Positions 13,537-23,517 of a DNA stretch of 64,000 nucleotides are shown here, in pieces. Positions within the stretch are counted from its first letter, which is position 1, and every line of letters begins with the position of its first letter. Under the pieces are notes generated by a model. That model was not told where the DNA came from, searched no databases, and saw only the letters and a program-made list of their open reading frames with translations. The position numbers and the translations under genes are program-made. Location: contig NZ_JBOFTR010000003.1 in assembly GCF_051652165.1 (NCBI RefSeq), forward strand, positions 1 to 64,000. The letters run 5' to 3'. This DNA comes from Plesiomonas sp051652165 (GTDB lineage Bacteria; Pseudomonadota; Gammaproteobacteria; Enterobacterales; CAMTGL01).

Positions 13537-15091
13537 GCGGTTTTCCTGACACATCGTAGACTACGCGTGAAATACCGCTGATTTCATTGATGATGCGGTT
13601 AGACACTTTACCCAGCAACTCATAAGGCAGATGTGCCCAGTGTGCGGTCATAAAATCAATCGTCTCTACTGCACGCAGTGAAACAACCCAGTCATATTTA
13701 CGGCCATCACCCATAACACCCACTGAACGTACCGGCAAGAAGACCACAAAAGCCTGACTCACTTTATTGTACCAATCCGCTTTATGCAGCTCTTCAATGA
13801 AAATCGCATCAGCACGGCGCAGAATATCGCAATACTCTTTTTTCACTTCACCAAGAACGCGAACGCCCAAACCTGGCCCTGGGAACGGGTGGCGATACAG
13901 CATGTTATACGGCAAACCCAGCTCTAATCCGATACGGCGCACTTCATCTTTAAACAGCTCTTTAAGCGGTTCAACCAGACCCAGTTCCATATCATCCGGC
14001 AGGCCACCCACATTGTGGTGCGATTTAATTACATGCGCCTTGCCGGTTTTTGAGGCTGCAGACTCAATCACATCCGGATAGATAGTTCCTTGCGCCAGCC
14101 ATTTCACATTTTTAAGCTTGCCCGACTCTTCATCGAACACCTTGATAAACTCATGGCCAATCGCTTTACGTTTCAGTTCCGGATCGGCAATACCGCTTAG
14201 AGCATCAAGAAAACGCTGTTCAGCATCAACGCGAATAATGTTCAGACCAAACTGATCACCGAACATCTCCATCACCTGATCGGCTTCATTCAAACGCAGC
14301 AAGCCGTTATCAACAAACACACATGTCAGGCGCTCACCGATAGCACGGTGCAACAGCAGTGCCGTTACCGAAGAGTCAACACCACCAGACAGGCCTAAGA
14401 TCACATGATCATTGCCAATCTGCTCGCGCATACGAACCACGGCATCTTCAATGATGGTTGCCGGAGTCCACAGTGCATCACAACCGCAAATATCACGAAC
14501 AAAATTTTCCAGCATACGCTGGCCTTGGCGGGTGTGCGTCACCTCTGGGTGGAACTGCACGCCGTAAAAGCGTTTTTCTTCTTGTGCCATTGCCGCAAAC
14601 GGACAGGTTTCTGTCATCGCAACAGTGGTAAAGTCAGCCGGAATAGCCGTAACTTTATCGCCGTGGCTCATCCATACATCCAGCTGTGGCTGACCATTGG
14701 CAGAGAGTGTATCTTGAATTCCCGCAAATAAACGGCTGTCAGTCAGTACATCAACGCTGGCATACCCAAACTCACGCTCGGTAGATGACTGCACCATACC
14801 ACCAAGCTGCATCGCCATGGTTTGCATGCCATAGCACACACCCAATACCGGAACACCGGCAGTAAATACATACTCAGGCGCACGTGGGCTGCCTTGCTCG
14901 GTGGTGCTTTCTGGGCCACCAGACAGAATAATACCCTGTGGGTTAAATTCACGAATCTGCTCTTCGGTCACATCCCATGCCCATAATTCGCAATACACAC
15001 CAATCTCTCGGATACGGCGTGCAATCAGTTGTGTGTACTGGGAACCAAAATCAAGGATAAGAATACGGTGGTCGTGAATGTCTTTGCTCAT
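13514..15091 (-). CDS. guaA: GMP synthase (glutamine-hydrolysing)
   Basis: GuaA aminates XMP to GMP using glutamine and ATP, the last step of guanine nucleotide synthesis. The 525-residue protein has a class I amidotransferase domain (catalytic Cys in GVCYGMQ near residue 86, His and Glu in HPEVTHT). Next comes an ATP-pyrophosphatase with P-loop GLSGGVDSS near 235, and a C-terminal dimerisation domain ending TIEWE. It is downstream of guaB across 140 bp, forming a guaBA operon. The gene's 3' end is the integration site of the neighbouring mobile element but remains full length. Confidence 0.98.
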   Translation of the reverse strand: MSKDIHDHRILILDFGSQYTQLIARRIREIGVYCELWAWDVTEEQIREFNPQGIILSGGPESTTEQGSPRAPEYVFTAGVPVLGVCYGMQTMAMQLGGMVQSSTEREFGYASVDVLTDSRLFAGIQDTLSANGQPQLDVWMSHGDKVTAIPADFTTVAMTETCPFAAMAQEEKRFYGVQFHPEVTHTRQGQRMLENFVRDICGCDALWTPATIIEDAVVRMREQIGNDHVILGLSGGVDSSVTALLLHRAIGERLTCVFVDNGLLRLNEADQVMEMFGDQFGLNIIRVDAEQRFLDALSGIADPELKRKAIGHEFIKVFDEESGKLKNVKWLAQGTIYPDVIESAASKTGKAHVIKSHHNVGGLPDDMELGLVEPLKELFKDEVRRIGLELGLPYNMLYRHPFPGPGLGVRVLGEVKKEYCDILRRADAIFIEELHKADWYNKVSQAFVVFLPVRSVGVMGDGRKYDWVVSLRAVETIDFMTAHWAHLPYELLGKVSNRIINEISGISRVVYDVSGKPPATIEWE

Positions 15092-15231
15092 CGGTTACTC
15101 TATCTACGTAGTTTAACAGGCAGTCAAAATAAAATCGGTGGAAGCTGCATCGTGCCTAGCATTACTAGGCGCACAGAGAGCAAACGCTTTCTGGGGATGC
15201 AAAGCAGGGTAAAATATCAACCCATGCGCTA

Positions 15232-16695
15232 TTAACCCATGCGATAGTTCGGTGACTCTTTGGTGATAGTCACATCATGCACGTGGCTCTCTTGGATCCC
15301 CGCACCGGTAATGCGAACAAACTCAGCTTTGGTGCGCAGCTCTTCAATCGTGCCGCAACCGGTTAGCCCCATACAAGAGCGCAACCCACCCATTTGCTGA
15401 TGAACAATCTCTTTGAGCTTACCTTTATAGGCGATACGCCCTTCAATGCCTTCCGGTACCAGTTTATCGGCTGCATTATCACTTTGGAAATAGCGGTCTG
15501 ATGAACCTTTAGACATTGCACCCAATGAGCCCATACCGCGGTAAGATTTAAAAGAGCGGCCTTGATACAGCTCTATTTCACCCGGCGACTCTTCTGTACC
15601 AGCCAACATTGAGCCCACCATCACGCACGATGCACCCGCCGCGATTGCCTTGGCAATATCACCTGAGAAACGGATACCACCGTCAGCAATAACGGGAATA
15701 CCCAGTGGCATTAACGCTGTTGCAGCATCTGATACTGCAGTAATTTGTGGTACACCCACACCCGTTACAATTCGTGTAGTACAAATTGAACCTGGGCCAA
15801 TACCCACTTTTACCGCACTGCAACCGGCTTCCGCCAGTGCTAATGCTCCGGCGGCAGTAGCTACGTTACCACCAATGATTTGCAGCTCAGGGTATTTTGC
15901 GCGTGTCTCACGAATACGCTGCAATACGCCTTCGGAGTGGCCGTGGGAGGAGTCAATCAGCAGCACATCTATACCCGCTTCAACCAGTGCATCAACGCGC
16001 TCTTCATTGCCCGCACCTGCACCGACTGCCGCGCCTACACGCAAGCTACCCAGCTCATCTTTACAGGCATTCGGTTTACGTTCTGCTTTTTGGAAGTCTT
16101 TCACGGTGATCATGCCTTTCAAGCGGAAACTGCGGTCAACTACCAGCACTTTCTCAACTCGGCGCTCATGCATCAAAGCCAGCACATCAGTACGCAGCGC
16201 ACCTTCAAGAACGGTCACCATACGTGGTTTTGGTGTCATCACCTTAGTCACTGGCTGATCTAAGTCAGTCACAAAGCGGACATCACGACCGGTAATAATA
16301 CCGACCAGCTCTTTTTCGTCAGTCACCACCGGATAACCAGCAAAACCGTTCTTTTCAGTCAGCGCAAGAACCTGACGAATAGTAGTGTCTGGGCGAACCG
16401 TAACCGGATCACTGACCACACCACTTTCGTATTTTTTAACTTTACGAACTTCGTCGGCCTGACGCTCGATAGACATGTTTTTGTGGATAAAACCGATTCC
16501 GCCCTCTTGCGCTAAAGCAATGGCCAGATCCGCTTCGGTGACGGTATCCATCGCCGCAGAGAGCATAGGAATATTCAGGTGGATGGTTTTCGTTAACCAG
16601 GTTCCAAGATTGGCAGTATTGGGTAAGACAGTAGAATGGGCAGGTACTAGCAGTACATCATCAAAAGTCAGAGCTTCTTTCGCTATTCTTAACAT
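15232..16695 (-). CDS. guaB: Inosine-5'-monophosphate dehydrogenase
   Basis: GuaB oxidises IMP to XMP with NAD+, the committed step to GMP. The 487-residue protein has the TIM barrel interrupted by a pair of CBS domains at about 95-200. The catalytic loop GPGSICTTRIVTGVG carries the active-site Cys near 305, and the flap motif YRGMGSLGAM lies near 400. It is first in the guaBA operon and divergent from xseA. The start ATG 16695 has GGTGAG 7 bp upstream. Confidence 0.98.
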   Translation of the reverse strand: MLRIAKEALTFDDVLLVPAHSTVLPNTANLGTWLTKTIHLNIPMLSAAMDTVTEADLAIALAQEGGIGFIHKNMSIERQADEVRKVKKYESGVVSDPVTVRPDTTIRQVLALTEKNGFAGYPVVTDEKELVGIITGRDVRFVTDLDQPVTKVMTPKPRMVTVLEGALRTDVLALMHERRVEKVLVVDRSFRLKGMITVKDFQKAERKPNACKDELGSLRVGAAVGAGAGNEERVDALVEAGIDVLLIDSSHGHSEGVLQRIRETRAKYPELQIIGGNVATAAGALALAEAGCSAVKVGIGPGSICTTRIVTGVGVPQITAVSDAATALMPLGIPVIADGGIRFSGDIAKAIAAGASCVMVGSMLAGTEESPGEIELYQGRSFKSYRGMGSLGAMSKGSSDRYFQSDNAADKLVPEGIEGRIAYKGKLKEIVHQQMGGLRSCMGLTGCGTIEELRTKAEFVRITGAGIQESHVHDVTITKESPNYRMG

Positions 16696-16750
16696 CGCAA
16701 TATCTCACCAAGGCAAGGAGGTTTAAAATTAGATAAAATATTGCCGTGGC

Positions 16751-16779
16751 ATTATACAGAACGAAAACGATTAGCCAAA
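16751..16779 (-). promoter_or_regulatory. guaBA promoter with a PurR-like operator
   Basis: On the minus strand a -10 TATAAT (16756-16751) lies 16-17 bp from a -35 TTGGCT/TTTGGC (16779-16773), followed by a GC-rich discriminator (GCCACGGC). The spacer contains ACGAAAACGATTAGC, which keeps the central AANCGNTT of the PurR box. E. coli guaBA is repressed by PurR at a similar place; the operator match here is partial. Confidence 0.55.
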
Positions 16780-16885
16780 CGTTTTTTCAGTATTCTTGCT
16801 TGTACTTTGAGCATGTTTACGTATTATGGCTCGATCACTACCGTGGGTAAGCCAGACTTTATTTACCAGAAATAAGGGTGCTATT

Positions 16886-18211
16886 TTGCTAGAAAATCGC
16901 GCTATTTTTACTGTTACACGTTTAAATCAAACTGTATGCCAACTGCTGGAAACCCAATTAGGTCAGATTTGGGTGAGTGGTGAGATCTCTAATTTATCAA
17001 TCCCCGTTTCTGGACACTGGTACTTCACTCTCAAAGATACCCAATCACAGGTGCGGTGCGCGATGTTTCGTAATAGCAACCGCAAAGTGACTTTCCGCCC
17101 ACAAAATGGCCAACAAATCTTAGTCCGCGCAAATATCACACTGTATGAACCGCGTGGTGACTTCCAGATAGTCATTGAAGGGATGCAAGCGGCTGGTGAT
17201 GGGCTACTGCAACAGCAGTTTGAGCAACTTAAAATGCAACTGGCCGCTGAAGGACTGTTTTCCCAGCACAGTAAGCAAGCTCTGCCTATACACCCAAAAC
17301 AAATCGGGATCATTACCTCATCGAGCGGTGCGGTTCTGCACGATATTTTACAGATCTTACAGCGTCGTGATCCGCAACTCTCAGTGGTGATCTATCCGGT
17401 TGCCGTGCAAGGGCAAGATGCAGTAGTCCAAATCACACAGGCCATTGCACTGGCTAATCAACGGGCTGAGTGTGATCTCTTGATTCTTGCGCGTGGGGGG
17501 GGCTCACTGGAAGATTTACAGGCGTTTAATACTGAAGCCGTTGCGCGTGCCATTTTTGCAAGTACTCTGCCATTGGTGAGTGCCGTTGGCCATGAAACTG
17601 ATGTGACGATTGCTGATTTTGTGGCCGATGTTCGAGCGCCTACACCTTCAGCGGCGGCTGAAATGATCAGTACCGATCAACACATACAGTTTCGTCATCT
17701 TGATGATCAGCGGCAACGTCTACAGCGTGCTTTGATACATCAACATAGTCGGCAATTACAGCGGTTAGAACGCCTGCAACACCGCTTACAGCAGCATCAC
17801 CCACAAATTCGTCTGCAACATCAGCAAAATCGGCTGGATGATGTAGAACATCGTTTACAGCAGTTGATCACTGCGCAACAGCAAAAACATACCGGTGTAT
17901 TAGAGCATTTACAACATCGTCTACAACAGCAGACCCCATTATACCGTGTGGCCCGCTACCAGCAGCAAACAGATTACCTACTACAACGTTTACAACAGAA
18001 AATGCAACAAACACTACAAGTACAGCAACAAAAACTCGGTACATTTAGCGCACGCTTACATGCTATTAGCCCATTGGCAACACTGTCACGCGGCTATGCC
18101 GTAGTACAAAACGATCAGAAACAAATGATCACCTCCCCCTCACAGGTCAAATCCGGTGAACAACTACATATTCAGGTAGCTGACGGTACTATTTACAGTC
18201 GGGTGGAGTAA
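16886..18211 (+). CDS. xseA: Exodeoxyribonuclease VII large subunit
   Basis: XseA is the catalytic subunit of exonuclease VII, which degrades single-stranded DNA with XseB. I prefer the TTG at 16886 (441 residues) because AAGGG stands 7 bp before it and it aligns with the E. coli start; the frame continues up to ATG 16826 without a ribosome-binding site. The N-terminal OB fold includes SGHWYFTLKD and QVRCAMFR. The nuclease core has RGGGSLEDL, SAVGHETDVTIADFVAD and APTPSAAAE. The C-terminal coiled coil is unusually rich in Gln and His. Confidence 0.93.
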   Translation: MLENRAIFTVTRLNQTVCQLLETQLGQIWVSGEISNLSIPVSGHWYFTLKDTQSQVRCAMFRNSNRKVTFRPQNGQQILVRANITLYEPRGDFQIVIEGMQAAGDGLLQQQFEQLKMQLAAEGLFSQHSKQALPIHPKQIGIITSSSGAVLHDILQILQRRDPQLSVVIYPVAVQGQDAVVQITQAIALANQRAECDLLILARGGGSLEDLQAFNTEAVARAIFASTLPLVSAVGHETDVTIADFVADVRAPTPSAAAEMISTDQHIQFRHLDDQRQRLQRALIHQHSRQLQRLERLQHRLQQHHPQIRLQHQQNRLDDVEHRLQQLITAQQQKHTGVLEHLQHRLQQQTPLYRVARYQQQTDYLLQRLQQKMQQTLQVQQQKLGTFSARLHAISPLATLSRGYAVVQNDQKQMITSPSQVKSGEQLHIQVADGTIYSRVE

Positions 18212-18293
18212 GCTTAGGCTTTTATATGCGCAGAGATAGAACTACGCACCTATCCTAATTTATGTAGATGTATAAATACACAGCAATCCCATC

Positions 18294-18324
18294 AAAAAGG
18301 CATCGGATTAACCGATGCCTTTTT
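18294..18324. terminator. Bidirectional terminator between xseA and der
   Basis: AAAAAGGCATCGG pairs with CCGATGCCTTTTT around a 5-nt loop, with A and T tracts on either side. It serves convergent xseA (+) and der (-). Confidence 0.85.
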
Positions 18325-18387
18325 GGAATCTATCGTTCAGAAATGCGCTACTCAGCAATACACTACATTTACTGACTAAATTGAATC

Positions 18388-19899
18388 TTACTTTTTACCT
18401 TGCTTGATGAATTTCATCAGACGCTTGCGTTTTTGCATCTGAGTCACACTCAGCAGGTTACGTTTCTGACTGAACGGGTTTTCGCTCTCTTGGAACTGAA
18501 TACGAATTGGCGTACCCATGATCTTCAGTGAACGGCGGTAGTAGTTCATCAAGTAACGTTTGTAGGAATCAGACAGATCTTTCAGCTGATTACCGTGAAT
18601 CACGATAATTGGCGGATTATGTCCACCGGTATGCGCATATTTCAGTTTAATACGGCGACCATTAACCATCGGTGGCTGGTGATCTTGTACTGCCATCTGC
18701 ATAATGCGGGTCAGCAAAGAGGTGGTAACACGCTTAGTGGCTGACGTGTACGCCTCTTGGATAGAGTCAAACAGATTACCCACACCGCTGCCATGCAGCG
18801 CAGAGATAAAGTGAATACGAGCAAAATCAACGAAATCCATTCGGCGATCTAGCTCTTCTTTGACGCGATCTTTAACTGATGAATCAAGACCATCCCACTT
18901 ATTCACCACAACAACCAGTGAACGGCCAGCATTCAGCACAAAACCGAGCAGAGACAAATCCTGATCGGAAATCCCCATCCGCGCATCAAGCACGAGCAGC
19001 ACGACATTCGCATCTTCAATCGCTTGCAGTGTTTTGATAACCGAAAATTTCTCAACCGTTTCAGTGACTTTACCACGGCGGCGAACACCGGCTGTATCAA
19101 TAATCACATATTCACGACCATCACGCTCCATCGGGATGTAGATACTGTCACGGGTCGTTCCCGGCATGTCATACACCACCACACGATCTTCACCTAAAAT
19201 GCGGTTAGTCAGGGTTGATTTCCCCACATTTGGTCGGCCAACTAGCGCAATTTTGATTGGACGATCGTCAGGTTTTATCTCTTCTTCTGGCTCATCTGTT
19301 TCAATCAGATCACCATTTTCATCGAACTCTAAGCCTTCTGGTTCAGTCCAACCATCATTCTCTTCATCCAGATCAAGCTGCTCAGTATCTTGCTCTTCTT
19401 CTAACTCTGCTGCTAACGGAGCAAGCGCCTGATCAATCAGTGCAGAGACACCACGGCCATGGGCTGCAGCAATCTGATAAACACTTCCCAAACCTAGCGC
19501 ATAAAACTCGGCACTGTGGGCATCTCCATCGAGACCATCAACTTTGTTTGCCACCACAAAAGTGGGCTTTTCACGCATACGTAAGTGCTGGGCAATACCC
19601 TGATCAGCGCTGGTCATCCCTGCGCGTGCATCAACCAAAAATAGAACAACATCAGCCTCTTCAATCGCCATCAGCGATTGTTCAGCCATTTTGGTTTCTA
19701 CACCATCTTCTGTTCCATCAATACCACCGGTATCGATCACAATAAACTCATGGCCGGATAAAACCGCACGTCCATATTTGCGATCTCGGGTTAGGCCGGG
19801 AAAATCAGCAACCAACGCATCCCGCGTGCGGGTAAGACGATTGAACAGCGTGGACTTACCCACATTCGGACGTCCTACTAGAGCGACGACAGGAACCAT
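18388..19899 (-). CDS. der: Ribosome biogenesis GTPase Der (EngA)
   Basis: Der assists assembly of the 50S subunit. The 503-residue protein has two GTPase domains in tandem, each with GRPNVGKST (near residues 8 and 218). DTGGIDG and DTAGVRRRG switch II motifs and NKVDG/NKWDG specificity motifs follow. A KH-like C-terminal domain follows. An acidic linker rich in Glu and Asp joins the G domains. It follows bamB after an intergenic hairpin. Confidence 0.97.
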   Translation of the reverse strand: MVPVVALVGRPNVGKSTLFNRLTRTRDALVADFPGLTRDRKYGRAVLSGHEFIVIDTGGIDGTEDGVETKMAEQSLMAIEEADVVLFLVDARAGMTSADQGIAQHLRMREKPTFVVANKVDGLDGDAHSAEFYALGLGSVYQIAAAHGRGVSALIDQALAPLAAELEEEQDTEQLDLDEENDGWTEPEGLEFDENGDLIETDEPEEEIKPDDRPIKIALVGRPNVGKSTLTNRILGEDRVVVYDMPGTTRDSIYIPMERDGREYVIIDTAGVRRRGKVTETVEKFSVIKTLQAIEDANVVLLVLDARMGISDQDLSLLGFVLNAGRSLVVVVNKWDGLDSSVKDRVKEELDRRMDFVDFARIHFISALHGSGVGNLFDSIQEAYTSATKRVTTSLLTRIMQMAVQDHQPPMVNGRRIKLKYAHTGGHNPPIIVIHGNQLKDLSDSYKRYLMNYYRRSLKIMGTPIRIQFQESENPFSQKRNLLSVTQMQKRKRLMKFIKQGKK

Positions 19900-19920
19900 A
19901 GAGACCTCTTTATTTCTTAT

Positions 19921-19957
19921 AGATAAAACGGCTCCTGACCAGATGATCAGGAGCCGT
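19921..19957 (-). terminator. Hairpin between bamB and der
   Basis: On the minus strand ACGGCTCCTGA and TCAGGAGCCGT form an 11-bp perfect stem followed by TTTTATC. It probably ends or attenuates transcription from hisS-yfgM-bamB before der. Confidence 0.72.
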
Positions 19958-19983
19958 AAAGCAACTAAATATCAGTATTGCAC

Positions 19984-21168
19984 TTATTTTTTCAAGGCAA
20001 CAACATCACCATTGCGCGTTTGAACCAATAATGTGTTATCAGCGACAACAGGCTGTACATATAAGCCACTGCTGTTGACTTTATTTTGCGCAGCAAAATG
20101 CCCATTACCTAAATCTAACCAGTGCAAATAACCTTCGTTATCACCTACTACCAGATATCCTTCATAGATAACCGGCGCAGTAACACCACGATGCAGTAAC
20201 TCGGTTTGACTCCACAACTCTGTACCACCACGAATATCAACTGATACAATACGGCCTGTATTATCAACAAGATACAAGGTGTTTCCATCAATCACGAAAT
20301 CATTTACAGAGCCAAAATTACGCCGCCAAATTTGCTGACCGGAACGTAAGTCGAGTGCGGCAAGATCGCCATTATACGCTAATGCATACACTACATTGTC
20401 TACGACAATCGGCGTTGCATCAACGTCTGAAAGACGATCAATCTCTGTAGCGCCTCCGACTTTAGCAATCCGTTGCTGCCAAATCAGTTGCCCCTGATCT
20501 AACATAATCGCGGTAACGCGACCACTATCGCCACCAACAAGCACAGCGCCGTATGCAGTCACCGGGCTAGACTCACCACGGATAGAGAGGCTTGGAACAT
20601 CAAGATTTGCAGTCCAGAGAATATGGCCATCTTCAGCATCGAGTGCTTGCAACATACCGTTAGTGGTATGAACTAAAACCGTATTATTATCAACTGCAGG
20701 GCTTGATAATACTTCACCGGCTACTTTTGCGACCCACTTAACACTGCCATCTTCAGCATTAAGCGCATAGACTTCCGCTTTTTCACTTGCGACATATACA
20801 ACGCCATCAACCGCAAGAACACCACCGGCTAACATAGCTGACGGGCTACTAGAGAAAAAGCTCGATTTTTCAGCCACGTTAGTGCGCCATTCACGCTTAC
20901 CTGTTTCAGCATTTAATGCATCAACAATACCACTACGCGAAGCAGCGTATACTTTACCATCAAGATAAGCCGGACGCAGGCGAGAAAAGAAATCACCTAC
21001 ACCACTTCCGACTGATGTATCCCATATTGTTTGAATCGCGAACTGGTTTTCTACAACAGGAAGAGGTGAGGCTTTCACAACATCCTCTTCACCACGAAAT
21101 AATGAACAACCGCTTAACAGTGTTGCAGTCAATAGACTCACTGCGAGCAGACGACAACGCTTTGCCAT
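19984..21168 (-). CDS. bamB: Outer-membrane assembly lipoprotein BamB
   Basis: BamB is a lipoprotein of the BAM complex that inserts beta-barrel proteins in the outer membrane. Start ATG 21168 is preferred over 21210: it has AGAGG at good spacing and gives 394 residues beginning with a signal peptide and lipobox LSGC. The mature part consists of PQQ-type beta-propeller repeats, seen as recurrent ALDAEDG, ALNAETG and ALDLRSGQQIWRR units. It lies directly downstream of yfgM. Confidence 0.96.
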   Translation of the reverse strand: MAKRCRLLAVSLLTATLLSGCSLFRGEEDVVKASPLPVVENQFAIQTIWDTSVGSGVGDFFSRLRPAYLDGKVYAASRSGIVDALNAETGKREWRTNVAEKSSFFSSSPSAMLAGGVLAVDGVVYVASEKAEVYALNAEDGSVKWVAKVAGEVLSSPAVDNNTVLVHTTNGMLQALDAEDGHILWTANLDVPSLSIRGESSPVTAYGAVLVGGDSGRVTAIMLDQGQLIWQQRIAKVGGATEIDRLSDVDATPIVVDNVVYALAYNGDLAALDLRSGQQIWRRNFGSVNDFVIDGNTLYLVDNTGRIVSVDIRGGTELWSQTELLHRGVTAPVIYEGYLVVGDNEGYLHWLDLGNGHFAAQNKVNSSGLYVQPVVADNTLLVQTRNGDVVALKK

Positions 21169-21193
21169 GCCAACCTCTCTTTTAGCTGCCAAA

Positions 21194-21826
21194 CTAGTTG
21201 GATAAATCATTTAGTTTCATCTGCAACATCGTTTGCAGTGTCGGGTTTGCATCGGCAGTCAATGCTTGGGTATATGCAGTTTTTGCCCCTGCAATATCTC
21301 CTTTACTCACTAAAATATCACCACGGATCTCAAGTGCTTTACCTTTCCACGCAGCCGCAGTCACTTTATCTACACTTTGTAGTGCTTGATCAAATTGGCC
21401 CAATTGTAGCTGTACACGTGCTAGGCGTAATGTCACCATAGGCAGCAATGTTTGATCTTTTGTATTGGCTTGTGCCCAGACTAATTGTTTTTCAGCAGCA
21501 GAAAAATCGCCTTTTTCAATCAATTTTTTACTCAAATCAAGCGCAGAAAAAATACCGTATGAGGTCTCTGGGTTTGCACTGATAAACGTTTGAGCGTCTT
21601 GTAGAGCTTTAGCGTTATCAGTACTTAGCTCATTTTGCAACTGTTCATACTGCACTGACATGGCGCTAAAATTACCATGCTGATGGCTTTGCCAGTACCG
21701 CCAACCATATAAGCCACCTAACCCCAGCACCGCACCAATAATCACAGCACGGCCATTGTCTTTCCACCACTGACGAAATGTGTCAAGTTGTTGTTCTTCT
21801 GTGGTATAGATGTCCACGGATTCCAT
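21194..21826 (-). CDS. yfgM: YfgM, ancillary SecYEG translocon subunit
   Basis: YfgM is a membrane-anchored TPR protein that works with PpiD at the Sec translocon and affects the Rcs response. The 210 residues comprise a cytoplasmic N-terminus, one transmembrane helix (AVIIGAVLGLGGLYGWRYW, about 29-47) and periplasmic TPR repeats. It sits between hisS and bamB, the conserved arrangement. Confidence 0.93.
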   Translation of the reverse strand: MESVDIYTTEEQQLDTFRQWWKDNGRAVIIGAVLGLGGLYGWRYWQSHQHGNFSAMSVQYEQLQNELSTDNAKALQDAQTFISANPETSYGIFSALDLSKKLIEKGDFSAAEKQLVWAQANTKDQTLLPMVTLRLARVQLQLGQFDQALQSVDKVTAAAWKGKALEIRGDILVSKGDIAGAKTAYTQALTADANPTLQTMLQMKLNDLSN

Positions 21827-21854
21827 CCTTTATTGATTAAAACAGCGCCATTAT

Positions 21855-23126
21855 TTAAAACAGCGTCGCTAAACGCGCTACCGCAGTCTCTTGTGTCAGG
21901 GTTTCTTGCTCAGAGGTGTGTAAGTTTTTTAGCACGACCTGCTGATTTGCGACTTCGCTCTCACCCAATACGAGGGCAAATTTAGCCCCTACTTTATCTG
22001 CACGTTTAAATTGCTTTTTAAAATTGCCACCACCGCAATGTGTCATGATGCGTAGCTCAGGCAATAAATCACGTAAATTTTCGGCTAAACACATACCGGC
22101 AGTGAGTGTACCTTCTCCGGCACAAACAACATAGACATCAACTGGATTTTGCACCTCAATATTCTGGTTTACGGTCTGAACGAGTAATACTAAGCGTTCT
22201 AACCCCATCGCAAAACCAACAGACGGTGTTGCATGGCCACCCAGTTGCTCAACAAGGCCATCATAACGGCCACCGCCGCAAACGGTACCTTGTGAACCTA
22301 AGCTTTCGGTAATCCACTCAAATACAGTGCGGTTGTAGTAGTCAAGACCACGTACCAAGCGGTTATTTAAGGTATACGCAATCCCGGCAGCATCAAGCAG
22401 CGCACATAAACCATCAAAATGCGCACGAGATTCACTATCAAGATAGTCAGCCAGTTTAGGTGCATCTTCTAGTAATGCCTGAATCTCCGGGTTTTTAGTA
22501 TCAAGCACCCGTAATGGGTTGGTATACATACGACGTTTACAGTCTTCATCAAGTACTTCAGTGTGCTGCTCAAGAAAAGCGATTAACGCTGTACGATACT
22601 CAGCACGAGATTCCAGTGAACCAATAGAGTTCAGCTCTAAACGCACGTGATCAGCAATGCCAAGCTCACGCCATAGGCGAGCTGTGAGCATGATCAGCTC
22701 GGCATCAATATCAGGCCCTTGTAAACCAAAGACCTCAACCCCAACTTGATGAAACTGACGATAGCGCCCTTTTTGCGGACGCTCATGGCGAAACATCGGC
22801 CCGATATACCACAGGCGCTGTTCTTGATTGTACAGCAGGCCATGCTCAATACCGGCACGAACACAGCTTGCTGTGCCCTCAGGGCGCAAGGTCAGGCTAT
22901 CGCCATTGCGGTCTTCAAACGTATACATCTCTTTTTCAACCACATCGGTGACTTCACCAATAGCACGGCAAAAAAGTGGGGTCATCTCAACAATCGGCAT
23001 GCGAATTTCGCTATAACCGTAACTCGATAGCACATTTTTGACGGTTGTTTCAATTTTTTGCCATACCGGTGTTTCGACAGGTAAACAGTCATTCATCCCA
23101 CGGATAGCTTGAATTTGCTTGGCCAC
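21855..23126 (-). CDS. hisS: Histidyl-tRNA synthetase
   Basis: HisS charges histidine tRNA. I start at GTG 23126 (423 residues), where AAGAAGAGA precedes the codon and the sequence AKQIQAIRGMNDCLP aligns with the E. coli start; the frame remains open nine codons upstream. Class II motifs are visible: motif 2 FRHERPQKGRYRQFHQ, the histidine-specific LVRGLDYYNRTVFEW and GGGRYDGL, and motif 3 GFAMGLERL. The anticodon-binding domain occupies the last ~95 residues. Confidence 0.96.
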   Translation of the reverse strand: MAKQIQAIRGMNDCLPVETPVWQKIETTVKNVLSSYGYSEIRMPIVEMTPLFCRAIGEVTDVVEKEMYTFEDRNGDSLTLRPEGTASCVRAGIEHGLLYNQEQRLWYIGPMFRHERPQKGRYRQFHQVGVEVFGLQGPDIDAELIMLTARLWRELGIADHVRLELNSIGSLESRAEYRTALIAFLEQHTEVLDEDCKRRMYTNPLRVLDTKNPEIQALLEDAPKLADYLDSESRAHFDGLCALLDAAGIAYTLNNRLVRGLDYYNRTVFEWITESLGSQGTVCGGGRYDGLVEQLGGHATPSVGFAMGLERLVLLVQTVNQNIEVQNPVDVYVVCAGEGTLTAGMCLAENLRDLLPELRIMTHCGGGNFKKQFKRADKVGAKFALVLGESEVANQQVVLKNLHTSEQETLTQETAVARLATLF

Positions 23127-23517
23127 GTTAGTTCTCTTCTTCGTGTTTCTCACACGCTAAAATTACGATCGCATTTCATCAGTATCAGGTTTTAGGCTAC
23201 TTACCGTAGTCGGTAACTGTATATAGCCTTCCCGTATTTTTCTGTGGTATTCACATTCACCATAAGGGTTTACGATCAAGCGTGTGAGGTCATTAAAATT
23301 ATGCGTTGCGATAAGTATAATAAGTTTATCAGAATTGATTCAATCATCATGACTGGCACAAATGTTACAAGTAAACTCACAATCACACGAATACAAAACT
23401 ACACCTACACACTATAAATCAACGACATTTGCTTTCGTTAACCTTTAAGGTACGCAATGTGTGCCTTATTGACACAAAAGATAACGATAGGTTTAGGTGT
23501 AATAAAGTATTAACGCA
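23127..23517. other. Intergenic region between ispG and hisS
   Basis: About 390 bp with no gene. A perfect inverted repeat TTACCG-TAGT-CGGTAA lies at 23201-23216. The region should hold the hisS promoter, but I see no confident -35/-10 pair. Confidence 0.5.

Noticed and set aside
13367..13549. 60-codon ORF at the right end of the element
   Set aside because: It reads through the arm-type repeats, the palindromic promoter-like sequence and the guaA end; its GHHKGHH is repeat-derived.
16715..16720. AGGAGG on the + strand upstream of xseA
   Set aside because: No ORF starts at a useful distance; it lies in the guaB leader on the other strand.
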